From positions 1-64,000 of IMG/VR virus record IMGVR_UViG_3300045800_000023: a DNA stretch of 64,000 nt; one strand, given 5' to 3'. A program made the position numbers and the translations under genes. The notes beneath the pieces were generated by a model. It saw nothing but the letters and a program-made list of their open reading frames with translations, ran no database searches and was not told where the DNA came from. Source of the stretch: a virus. Below are positions 55,631 to 63,151 of the stretch, one piece after another (the stretch's first letter is position 1; the number at the start of each line of letters is the position of its first letter).

Positions 55631-56354
55631 CTACCACCTTCTTTTGTTCCTTGAACAATGAAACGATTTTAGCTACCGTTGGGTCGAAATCCTTAGGAAA
55701 CGTAAAGTCAATCGACTTGTTGAACAATGTTGCAATCGCGTTTCGTTCATCTACAGATCCGACACCAACAACCATAACCGGGATCTTCTGCGAGTCGATC
55801 TGTTCTCGTACTATAACATCCAAGATGCTCTTTGTCAACAAATCAATGTTGGCTTGGTCTCCTACTCGACACTCTCTCAGGATCCTGCGAATGTGACCTA
55901 AAGTTGCAGCCGTATCAGGGCAAGTAGTTTCCCGATGTTTAGGAGCTTCGATTTCCAAATAGCCCAGGTCAATAGCAATGCTAGTGATTTTTTGGATCAT
56001 TAGGTGGAACTGGGTAGAACAAAACACCCGATCCCGAGAATAAGAAGGCTCTACCAGGTCAGTGACCGACCGGTACATTTGAGCGGCGTCTAAGACAATA
56101 CCTTCGTTCTTGGTCAACAACTCAGCCGTCTTATCAATAGACGTCTTGTCACCGCTTGCGAACAGCCCTACCAGCTTGCTCGGGATAACGATAGACTTCA
56201 TTTCGTCTAGAAGCTTGGGCAATCGCTCCGAGGCCTGAATCATCGCCATCTGTACAGCGGGCCTGGCAGTGTAATGAACAGCTTCAATCTCTTGGGACAC
56301 TACCCTGGTGGTCTCTTCTACGTCTTTACTAACTTCGGCCAATGTTCTACTCAT
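55614..56354 (-). CDS. Hypothetical 246-residue protein
   Basis: Soluble, helical in the first 130 residues (MSRTLAEVSKDVEETTRVV), alpha/beta after that (KIPVMVVGVGSVDERNAI). No recognised family or catalytic motif. Located between the polymerase C-half and SSB genes, so a replication-associated role is plausible. Confidence 0.55.
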   Translation of the reverse strand: MSRTLAEVSKDVEETTRVVSQEIEAVHYTARPAVQMAMIQASERLPKLLDEMKSIVIPSKLVGLFASGDKTSIDKTAELLTKNEGIVLDAAQMYRSVTDLVEPSYSRDRVFCSTQFHLMIQKITSIAIDLGYLEIEAPKHRETTCPDTAATLGHIRRILRECRVGDQANIDLLTKSILDVIVREQIDSQKIPVMVVGVGSVDERNAIATLFNKSIDFTFPKDFDPTVAKIVSLFKEQKKVVDEQTD

Positions 56355-56562
56355 GGATCTCCTTTAACAGTTGTAATACATATTCTTGCAATTCGGTGTT
56401 ATCGGGTGGTGTTGCTTCTTGCTGACACGACTTACCAATAAGGCCTTCTAGAAAGACCAGGTGCTTGTCCTGGTGCGCTAGTAATTGTAGGCTGGCTTCA
56501 AGCTGCTTCGACAATAGCCTGACCTGCTTCTCCAGGCGCTGTTCTTTACTTAGAGTCTTCAT
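56347..56562 (-). CDS. Hypothetical coiled-coil 71-residue protein
   Basis: MKTLSKEQRLEKQVRLLSKQ... predicts a leucine-patterned coiled coil. It overlaps both neighbours (8 and 17 bases). Function unknown. Confidence 0.5.
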   Translation of the reverse strand: MKTLSKEQRLEKQVRLLSKQLEASLQLLAHQDKHLVFLEGLIGKSCQQEATPPDNTELQEYVLQLLKEIHE

Positions 56563-56860
56563 CGGGCCTCGAATGGTTCTTTAGGTCGTCTAGGGTAAAC
56601 TCATTGTCGGCCCAGAGAACTCCCTGGATAAAGCCCAGCCACCTCATAGCCTTCTCGATTCTTCCTTCGTCTACAAACTTCTGTGCTTCTTGACACATGA
56701 AGAGAAAGTGAGAAACCTGAGCGTCAGTATTGATAAAAGCGACAAAAGAGCTTGATTCGCCTAGATTCATTTGTTTAGGCTTTACACCACTGGCAGCCCA
56801 CCTTTCTTCAATGTGCTTGAAATAGTATTCAAATACCGACTTAAGCTTTTCCTTCGTCAT
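56546..56860 (-). CDS. Hypothetical 104-residue protein
   Basis: Acidic helical protein (KLKSVFEYYFKHIEERWAAS). No family recognised. It overlaps the end of the polymerase C-half gene by 20 bases. Confidence 0.5.
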   Translation of the reverse strand: MTKEKLKSVFEYYFKHIEERWAASGVKPKQMNLGESSSFVAFINTDAQVSHFLFMCQEAQKFVDEGRIEKAMRWLGFIQGVLWADNEFTLDDLKNHSRPDEDSK

Positions 56861-59117
56861 CTTTCACCTTTTCTACGGGTCCTCGAATCAATTGCAACTT
56901 CCTGAAGCTCCAGCCCTTGTTCAAATCTGTCTTGGTAATTACACCAACAATGACCGACCCTTCCTGTAAGTTTTTCACTTCTGCCGGGAATCCCCCATCT
57001 TGATTCGGCCAGTATACCACCTCAGACTTGAATCCGCAAGCGTCAATGAAGATCTTTTTGGCGGTCTTGGACTTGTTTTGGTAGGAGAACGACTCGATAC
57101 TATCCACATGTGCTACAATGGCGCACTTGAACCCACCTTGTGGCAATTCCACAGCTGTGTTCATGTCGATAAGATCACCCAGACCGACCAGCCTATCACA
57201 ACAAGGAACCTCTTCTCTCGCCTCTCGGCTCCAAGCTGTGTAAGTATAATACAAGCCCCCATTTGTGTCTTCGATGAAGGCATTTGTCTCCATCATATCA
57301 CGGATATCCTCCGAATACGCAGGTAAAACAGACTTCTTGACCTGGAACCTCCCCAATGCGTCTAACGTTGGGTATTGGGCTTTGGACTTATTGTACTTTT
57401 TTCCAGCTTCCAGCGTATACTTCTTGAGGAGCTCTTGATATTCGTCCAGGCGTTCATTGACAGTTGTATTGGGGTCGAACAAGGTGTCTAAAATTCCTGA
57501 GACAAACAAGGTATGCATGGTTCCAATGGTAATTGCACTTCGTCGCCATTTTCCATCTGCTTCCCCAGCTTTACGATACTCCACAATTTTCTTGCAGAAA
57601 TCGTCAGCTGATTCGTACGGGGCCCCTTCATTCAATTGTGCCTGGGCGGTCTCCCCAATCCCGTAGCAAATATCAATAGGGGCCCTGATACGGTCTCCTA
57701 CAATGGCCCAATTTTCCTTAGACAGCTTGATGTCTGGCAAGTCTACGATACTTTCGACATATGGCCAGAATTTTGAATAGATTTCGTCTTTCTTAGCGTT
57801 CTGAAGGACGCTGCACCACCATTCAAGAGGGTAATAGTGCTTGAGCCAGGCGCAGGCGTAGGAAATAACAACGTACCCAACCGCGTGAGCTTGACAAAAT
57901 GAGTACGCGGAAAATTCTAGTAAGCCAGCCCACACTTCTTTTGCCTTGTCTAACCCAATTTTAGACGCAGCCCGTTCAATGAAAAACGTGTAAAGTTTTG
58001 CCATTTCTTCTGGCTTCTTCTTGGCTGACAGCCGACGAAAGGCCTCAGCTTCACCGCCTGTACAGCCGGTCAACCCCTGGTAGACCTTCTGTAACCCCTC
58101 CTGAAACACAATTAGACCGTAGGTTTCAGGAAGCAAATCGTCAAATATCGGAAGGACGTCTTTGCTTCCTACCAACCCCCGAATGCGTCTTGCGTATTCT
58201 ATAAGTAAATTGTGTTTTTGACTAGGGGCTTCAGGGTTGCTCACCATGAAGTTAAGTGGTCCTGGTCTATCTAGAGCCGTAAAGGCAGCCATTGCAGCAA
58301 TGCTGTTAATACCAGGTGTTCCATCTGGTCGAGTATGGTTAAATTGCTTTAGCCACTGAATTGCTGATGGGGTATTGTACTGAAAAACCGTCTCAGTCTT
58401 CCCTTGGCTAATGTCCTTGTACACCTCTAGGTCGCTGGGGAGGTCCCAGATATCGACGAAGCTTTTTGACACAGGGTCCAGTACCAGTCTGTGCCTTGGC
58501 ACCCTTCGACCATTGACCGTCTGTTCTTTGGGAGACAGCCCCTCTTCTTTGTCGGCAATTAGCCGCAGACACGATTGGATATCTTTGAGGCACGCCACAA
58601 CAAGAAAATCAAATTTCAATGCTCCTACGTTTTCAATTTCGCTCCCTGTAAAGGCAGTCACCTTAACATTTGATATGGTAGTAATAGGGATGAAGTCACT
58701 GATTGGCTTAGGAGCGATTACAAAGGCCGAAGCGTGTCTCCCTCTTTGACGCGGCAATGCAAGAGCCGCCTTTGCTATTTCCCACTGTTCAGGGTACTTG
58801 GCTATGTAGGCTTGTAAGGCGGGGTCTCTTTCGATACTTCCTTGGTGGTTCCCTTCGTCATCAGACCACCCCATGATAAATTTGATGTCCGAAAGCCCTT
58901 GTGGAGGCATCTCGAATTTCTTAGCAAGTTCTTCAATGTCTTGAGGAACCGATCCGAAGGTAAAGCGCGCTACGTCTTTTACACTGTTCTTCAGTTTCAG
59001 TGTGGTCAAAACACTTACCTGAGCCTGACAGTCTCCAAACCTTTCCTGGAGCCAACCTGGGAAATACGGCTTAAGGGTGCCGTCTTGGGAGCTATTTGTC
59101 ATTTTCGTGAATTTCAT
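56841..59117 (-). CDS. DnaE-type DNA polymerase III alpha, C-terminal half
   Basis: This 758-residue protein continues the catalytic domain of bacterial PolIII alpha from just after the PDxDxDF site: RFGDCQAQVS...KDVARF, ALDRPGPLNF, ETYGLIVFQEGLQKVYQ, GEAEAFRRLSAKKKPEEM and FCQAHAVGYVVISYACAWLKHYYP, then fingers and OB-like regions. It cannot work alone because the catalytic PDVDLDF lies in the gene at 59791. The start MKFTKMTNSS has no obvious intein C-domain. Its TATAAT box ends 9 bases before the ATG. Confidence 0.88.
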   Translation of the reverse strand: MKFTKMTNSSQDGTLKPYFPGWLQERFGDCQAQVSVLTTLKLKNSVKDVARFTFGSVPQDIEELAKKFEMPPQGLSDIKFIMGWSDDEGNHQGSIERDPALQAYIAKYPEQWEIAKAALALPRQRGRHASAFVIAPKPISDFIPITTISNVKVTAFTGSEIENVGALKFDFLVVACLKDIQSCLRLIADKEEGLSPKEQTVNGRRVPRHRLVLDPVSKSFVDIWDLPSDLEVYKDISQGKTETVFQYNTPSAIQWLKQFNHTRPDGTPGINSIAAMAAFTALDRPGPLNFMVSNPEAPSQKHNLLIEYARRIRGLVGSKDVLPIFDDLLPETYGLIVFQEGLQKVYQGLTGCTGGEAEAFRRLSAKKKPEEMAKLYTFFIERAASKIGLDKAKEVWAGLLEFSAYSFCQAHAVGYVVISYACAWLKHYYPLEWWCSVLQNAKKDEIYSKFWPYVESIVDLPDIKLSKENWAIVGDRIRAPIDICYGIGETAQAQLNEGAPYESADDFCKKIVEYRKAGEADGKWRRSAITIGTMHTLFVSGILDTLFDPNTTVNERLDEYQELLKKYTLEAGKKYNKSKAQYPTLDALGRFQVKKSVLPAYSEDIRDMMETNAFIEDTNGGLYYTYTAWSREAREEVPCCDRLVGLGDLIDMNTAVELPQGGFKCAIVAHVDSIESFSYQNKSKTAKKIFIDACGFKSEVVYWPNQDGGFPAEVKNLQEGSVIVGVITKTDLNKGWSFRKLQLIRGPVEKVKDDEGKA

Positions 59118-59126
59118 GAAGACCTC

Positions 59127-59135
59127 ATTATAGCA
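59127..59135 (-). promoter_or_regulatory. Extended -10 promoter of the polymerase C-half
   Basis: TGCTATAAT on the minus strand is an extended -10 box without a clear -35. The -10 box ends 9 bases before the ATG at 59117. Confidence 0.5.
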
Positions 59136-59159
59136 TGCCGAACAACTTGGGGGAACAAC

Positions 59160-59165
59160 AATCTA
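59160..59165 (+). promoter_or_regulatory. Late-type AATCTA element of the HNH gene
   Basis: CAACAATCTA lies exactly 6 bases before the ATG at 59172, one base different from the AATCTT consensus. Confidence 0.45.
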
Positions 59166-59171
59166 TAGTGT

Positions 59172-59840
59172 ATGCAAACTTTTCCAAAAACAGAAAACAA
59201 ACCCTGTACAAAATGCAATATTGAGAAACCCTTCTCTGAATTCTTCAAAGATCCTAGGGCCAAAGACGGAAGGAGGTCGGAGTGCAAAAAATGCTCACAA
59301 AAAGACTCCTTAAGATGGGGCCAGGAACACCCAGACAAGAGAGCAGAAATCTGGAAAAAGTGGAATGACAAAAACCCAGGAGGAGGCGCACTTAGAGCAA
59401 AAAGATGGAGAGAAGAGCACCCAGGAGCCAGGGCCACCTATATGAGAAACAGATACAAAACAAATCCGGTTCACAGAATAGTTACTATCATGAGATCTGC
59501 TCAAAAAAGAGCACTTAACGGTGCGTCTAGAGCGGGGAAGACTCTAGATCTCCTGGGGTGTTCAGTTGAACACGTAAAGGAGTTAACCGAGGCCTTGTGG
59601 TGGCCAGGAATGGACTGGAGCAACCAGTCTCGCCATGGGTGGCACTGGGACCACATCCTGCCCCTTGACAGCTTTGATTTATCAAACCCAGAACAGCAAA
59701 AAATTGCATTTCACCATATGAATCTGCAACCCCTGTGGGCAGACGACAACTTAAAAAAACACAGCCGACTCGATTGGACTCCAGCTGAATCTAAACACCC
59801 GCTTCCGGAACGGCTAAAGCACTTTGCCACCAAGGTGTAA
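59172..59840 (+). CDS. HNH homing endonuclease-like gene between polymerase halves
   Basis: This 222-residue paralogue of the gene at 42538 has an N-terminal finger CTKCNIEKPFSEF...CKKC, a basic linker and the HNH-like core WHWDHILPLDSFDLSN...HHMNLQPLWADDNLKKH. It is on the opposite strand, exactly between the two polymerase gene halves, and overlaps the N-half 3' end by 50 bases. This placement is typical of a homing endonuclease associated with a fractured gene. Confidence 0.82.
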   Translation: MQTFPKTENKPCTKCNIEKPFSEFFKDPRAKDGRRSECKKCSQKDSLRWGQEHPDKRAEIWKKWNDKNPGGGALRAKRWREEHPGARATYMRNRYKTNPVHRIVTIMRSAQKRALNGASRAGKTLDLLGCSVEHVKELTEALWWPGMDWSNQSRHGWHWDHILPLDSFDLSNPEQQKIAFHHMNLQPLWADDNLKKHSRLDWTPAESKHPLPERLKHFATKV

Positions 59841-61581
59841 ACTCAACCCCAGCCGACACAACCTCTTTGATTGGTAAAAGCCCTTGCTCAGTTTCCACCA
59901 CAAATCCATCGGGCAGAATGTGCTTCGTTCCGTCGTCCGCTTCAACCTCAATCACCTCACACTCTTTCCCACAAAGCAAATCCCTGTTGGAAAAGTCCAG
60001 GTCCACGTCGGGCATGGTGTGAGATTTGATGCGGTCAAGAGTAAGAAACCTGTCTAGACTAAGCCCGTATTGAATAGGATCAATCGAGGTGATGCCCAAT
60101 AGATAAGACAGCAAAACTCCCCCAGCTGATCCTCGTGAGCTGCCAACAAGCACCCCTTGGTTTTCATACACTCTACACTGCTCCTCACAGGTGAAGAAAT
60201 AGGGCAATAGATCTACCGTTCCATTACGATGAAACAGCTGTATTTCTTGCTTGAGCCTGGCGACATACCTGGGGTCGTCCTTGGGCATTCTTCCGTGTTT
60301 GTCAATCAGCGTCTTGGTATGGGCAAGTGTATCTTGTGGATAGAATTTTGTCGGCAACTGCAACGTGCTGTCAAACTTGAAGTCCTTAAATAGGTCCCTA
60401 AAGGAATAGCTGTTGTCAACCCAAGACTCGAATTCCTTTTCAGAAACATTGTGTTTTTGTTTGAAGTGAGTAAAGGCCTCGCCACTTGACATCCTGTGGT
60501 ACGAGGAAAAGAACCGCCAATCCCCCATTTGAGAGAGCTTTACGTCCTGAACAATTTTCATATCTTTTGACGCAAAGTGACAGTCGTCACTAACCAATAT
60601 GGGCAACTTGTGCTTCTTGGCCATGCCCATCATAAACACGTTCACTCCCCACTGAAGGTCACCGTCAGGAGCGGCGGGACTACACTCATTGACAATGAAT
60701 CCCTCCTGTTTGCGTACACTAACAATCGGAAGAGGGAACTCCACATCTTGCCAGGTATGAAAATTCTTAATAGCAAGAAGTGTCAACTTCTTCTTATCGT
60801 TCCATTTGTCGGCCAGCTCTTCGGCTTTAACTTCACCTTCTTCTGTCTTTAGGGTCTTCCCATAATAAAACTTCAAGGTCTTCTTGACATCACCGGCCCC
60901 CACCTCGATGAATACCCCCTTGGAGTATTCCCTGTCACATACGTGAGGAAAAACCTCGACAAACATCCTGTCTCCAAATAGATGGTGAAGCCTTTTAAAA
61001 TAGGCCTTGGCTGCGCCTACCTTCACTTCTGGAGAGCTTTCGGTGTTGATTAGGTGTCTGGCTATCATTCCGACGAGGCAGCCAGCGCCTATCGTTGTTT
61101 TGGTGGCTGCCAGCTCTTCAAGGTCTGACCAGTCAAACAAAGGCTTTCTCTCTGAACCATGGGTTTCTGCCCGGTCATCGGCCTTGGATAGAAGCTTGAC
61201 CCCCTTAAGGTATGCTTCATAATTCTGAAAACCTAACGTGATATGGTAATATTTGTTGTACGAATAGAAACTACCGGTTGGATGTTCCAGTTTCCACTTT
61301 TCTTTGTCCATCCCCCTAGGCACAACGTCGGTCTTAGGCACTCCAAGCTTTGTCAAAATTGGACAGTCATCCGACCTAAAATAAGCCTCAATCCCTGAAA
61401 TGGCGATTAGTCCATTCTTTTTTGCTAAAGACGAAATCCTGTAGATAGCAGAAAGGCTACCGTGATCCGTGGCGGTTATTGCCCCCGTTTCCAGTTCCAG
61501 TTCTTTAATACAGAAAGCCTCAGGAGTTGAAGCGGAGTCCAATGACATTACGTGGCAATGTGGCGTCACAAAATTACGCAT
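59791..61581 (-). CDS. DnaE-type DNA polymerase III alpha, N-terminal half with intein-like tail
   Basis: About 596 residues from the ATG at 61581 (AGGAAAGAAAC upstream). The PHP domain opens TPHCHVMSLD with ATDHGSL. The palm has GSSRGSAGGVLLSYLLGITSIDP and the catalytic MPDVDLDF. Right after NRDLL come 60 residues starting with Cys (CGKECEVIEVEADDG, then FVVETEQGLLPIKEV), resembling an intein N-terminal block. The rest of the polymerase is in the gene at 56841. The two products must associate or be trans-spliced. Confidence 0.85.
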   Translation of the reverse strand: MRNFVTPHCHVMSLDSASTPEAFCIKELELETGAITATDHGSLSAIYRISSLAKKNGLIAISGIEAYFRSDDCPILTKLGVPKTDVVPRGMDKEKWKLEHPTGSFYSYNKYYHITLGFQNYEAYLKGVKLLSKADDRAETHGSERKPLFDWSDLEELAATKTTIGAGCLVGMIARHLINTESSPEVKVGAAKAYFKRLHHLFGDRMFVEVFPHVCDREYSKGVFIEVGAGDVKKTLKFYYGKTLKTEEGEVKAEELADKWNDKKKLTLLAIKNFHTWQDVEFPLPIVSVRKQEGFIVNECSPAAPDGDLQWGVNVFMMGMAKKHKLPILVSDDCHFASKDMKIVQDVKLSQMGDWRFFSSYHRMSSGEAFTHFKQKHNVSEKEFESWVDNSYSFRDLFKDFKFDSTLQLPTKFYPQDTLAHTKTLIDKHGRMPKDDPRYVARLKQEIQLFHRNGTVDLLPYFFTCEEQCRVYENQGVLVGSSRGSAGGVLLSYLLGITSIDPIQYGLSLDRFLTLDRIKSHTMPDVDLDFSNRDLLCGKECEVIEVEADDGTKHILPDGFVVETEQGLLPIKEVVSAGVEFTPWWQSALAVPEAGV

Positions 61582-61620
61582 TGTTTCTTTCCTACCTTCC
61601 AAAAGTGGACAAAGCCACAC

Positions 61621-61629
61621 ATTATACCA
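61621..61629 (-). promoter_or_regulatory. Extended -10 promoter of the polymerase N-half
   Basis: TGGTATAAT on the minus strand, with no good -35 box; it precedes the ATG at 61581 by 39 bases. Confidence 0.45.
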
Positions 61630-61671
61630 CGACCAAGGCCGGAAGTCGCCCTGGTCGCAGGTTAACTCCTC

Positions 61672-61840
61672 TTACAAAATATGTTCGTTAACAACCCAAG
61701 CGAAAACGGGGATCCCTAGAATGCTAATAACGCGCCAAACACGGATATAGTGAATGGTCTTGCTAGTTTGCGTTCTCCAGGAATAGGTCCGCTCTTTGGC
61801 AAACTTCCAGATATCGACTGTAATCAACTGTAATCAACAT
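61672..61840 (-). pseudogene. Small membrane-protein gene broken by a 10-base duplication
   Basis: A frame of 51 codons (LITVDIWKFAKERTYSWR..., ending with the hydrophobic VISILGIPVFAWVV) runs to the TAA at 61672. The ATG at 61840 is out of frame with it. Removing one copy of the 10-base tandem repeat at 61817-61836 restores one ATG-initiated frame. A TTG at 61827 could still start the protein. Confidence 0.55.
61817..61836. repeat. 10-base tandem duplication
   Basis: ACTGTAATCA occurs twice in direct succession at the 5' end of the small gene read on the minus strand, shifting its frame. Confidence 0.85.
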
Positions 61841-61842
61841 TG

Positions 61843-62046
61843 CTAAAACTCCTTCGCGAGAATCTTAATTTTCTCCTCGATGTGGTCGCGAATCTTACCT
61901 AACTCACTTAGCTCGCGTTCCTTTTCTTGAAGCTGAGACGTAAGCACGCCGATTTGTCGCTCGATATCTTTAATGGTAATATTCCTTCGGTCCCTGTCAG
62001 ATGTCAACCGATGCAACTTGTCAAACTTGTTTTCTTCACTGTCCAT
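61843..62046 (-). CDS. Coiled-coil protein, 67 residues
   Basis: The ATG at 62046 overlaps the previous stop (TAATG), with AAAGGA upstream. The sequence from DIERQIGVLTSQLQEKER on is a predicted coiled coil. Function unknown. Confidence 0.55.
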   Translation of the reverse strand: MDSEENKFDKLHRLTSDRDRRNITIKDIERQIGVLTSQLQEKERELSELGKIRDHIEEKIKILAKEF

Positions 62047-62213
62047 TACTTCATAATCCTTTCTATAGCAGATGCCAAGCAAATCCAATTTACTGCCACA
62101 AGAATTGAATAGAACAAGGACCAACCATATTTGCGTTTAGAAAGACTAAGTATCGTTAAGAAGACGCACCACACCATAACCGCAATGCCAAAAATGATTC
62201 GAAAAGTCAACAT
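62046..62213 (-). CDS. Small membrane protein, 55 residues
   Basis: Two hydrophobic helices (IIFGIAVMVWCVFLTILSL and LFYSILVAVNWICLASA) joined by a basic loop. Start and stop both overlap neighbours by TAATG. Function unknown. Confidence 0.55.
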   Translation of the reverse strand: MLTFRIIFGIAVMVWCVFLTILSLSKRKYGWSLFYSILVAVNWICLASAIERIMK

Positions 62214-62377
62214 TACTTGCCTCCCAAAACGACAGCAATTCCAAAAAGCAAGTTAACGATTCCGGTACAGCCCAACAAAATAGCTGGCCACAGGTTGTCT
62301 TTCTTGAGGTGGTGAACCGCCAAGCAGAGCCCGGCTGATGCCAAAAACGAATCGATAATCAACTGAGTTACATTCAT
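62213..62377 (-). CDS. Small membrane protein, 54 residues
   Basis: MNVTQLIIDSFLASAGLCLA and WPAILLGCTGIVNLLFGIAV form two helices. GCAGGA precedes the ATG at 62377, which overlaps the upstream stop. Part of a run of coupled membrane-protein genes. Confidence 0.55.
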   Translation of the reverse strand: MNVTQLIIDSFLASAGLCLAVHHLKKDNLWPAILLGCTGIVNLLFGIAVVLGGK

Positions 62378-62547
62378 TAGAAAATCCTGCTTTCTTCCCA
62401 GGCATCTTCGAACTGGGAGACAAAACAGTAACACAATAGTCCGTACAAAGCAAACCCTAAAAGGTCTCCTTCGCAAAAATGACAAATTGACGCGCAGCCA
62501 AAAAAGGCTGACAAGAACCCGTTAACGCAGTTAGAAATTGTCTTCAT
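62377..62547 (-). CDS. Small cysteine-rich membrane protein, 56 residues
   Basis: MKTISNCVNGFLSAFFGCAS, then HFCEGDLLGFALYGLLCYCF: hydrophobic, with six cysteines. The stop overlaps the next ATG. Function unknown. Confidence 0.5.
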   Translation of the reverse strand: MKTISNCVNGFLSAFFGCASICHFCEGDLLGFALYGLLCYCFVSQFEDAWEESRIF

Positions 62548-62554
62548 CCGTGTA

Positions 62555-62764
62555 CTATAGCCGAAACCCGGCTCTAAGTACAGAGATAATTTTCTGATAA
62601 CGAATTTCTACTTCTTCTTCGGGGATTTCTAGGGCCCGAGCTATGACGTGTGTCGGAGCGCCCTCTGGGTAGCGCTTTTCTAACGCAGCGATACTGTTGT
62701 TATAGCGCTTAATAGCTATATAATCCGGTAAGGTAGCTAACATGTCTTGTACATCTTGTGTCAT
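62555..62764 (-). CDS. Small helix-turn-helix-like protein, 69 residues
   Basis: APTHVIARALEIPEEEVEIRY resembles a helix-turn-helix of sigma-factor region 4 type, preceded by a short helix. It could be a small regulator. No family firmly recognised. Confidence 0.5.
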   Translation of the reverse strand: MTQDVQDMLATLPDYIAIKRYNNSIAALEKRYPEGAPTHVIARALEIPEEEVEIRYQKIISVLRAGFRL

Positions 62765-63151
62765 TTAGCTGCCGGTTAGCTTCAGTATGTTGTCATCTGC
62801 CTTTGTAAATTGTGAACTGAGTTGTTCGTAAAACTTTTGCCCCCGCTCCTGCGCCAAGGACAACTTGTTGAGGTTAGCTTGCAAGACTTGCCGGTGGGTC
62901 TGGGCCTGTTCATAGAACTTTTCCAAGGTCTCAACATCCTTTCGAGCCGCAACAAACTTCGCTATTTCTACTAATCCTATCGCTTTACATCCCCTAGCCC
63001 TCTTCCTGGCTTCCTCCAGTCCTTCCCCAGTCGTTAGCTCTGTAGATAACGCTTTCCCGACTTCAAATGACATAGCCTGAATCTGTACCTCAAGCGTCTT
63101 CAACCCCTCAAACACTACCCCCATCCTGGTTTGAATTTCGAATGGAGTCAC
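62765..63151 (-). CDS. Hypothetical helical 128-residue protein
   Basis: Long helices with heptad-like patterning (MSFEVGKALSTELTTGEGLEE...). Its start overlaps the stop of the phosphoesterase gene by 4 bases. Function unknown. Confidence 0.5.
   Translation of the reverse strand: MTPFEIQTRMGVVFEGLKTLEVQIQAMSFEVGKALSTELTTGEGLEEARKRARGCKAIGLVEIAKFVAARKDVETLEKFYEQAQTHRQVLQANLNKLSLAQERGQKFYEQLSSQFTKADDNILKLTGS

Noticed and set aside
59118-59160. C-terminal intein fragment at the start of the polymerase C-half
   Set aside because: The in-frame upstream codons are few, lie over a TATAAT promoter, lack a start codon and end at an in-frame TAG. I could not support a C-intein, and only the N-side resemblance is reported.
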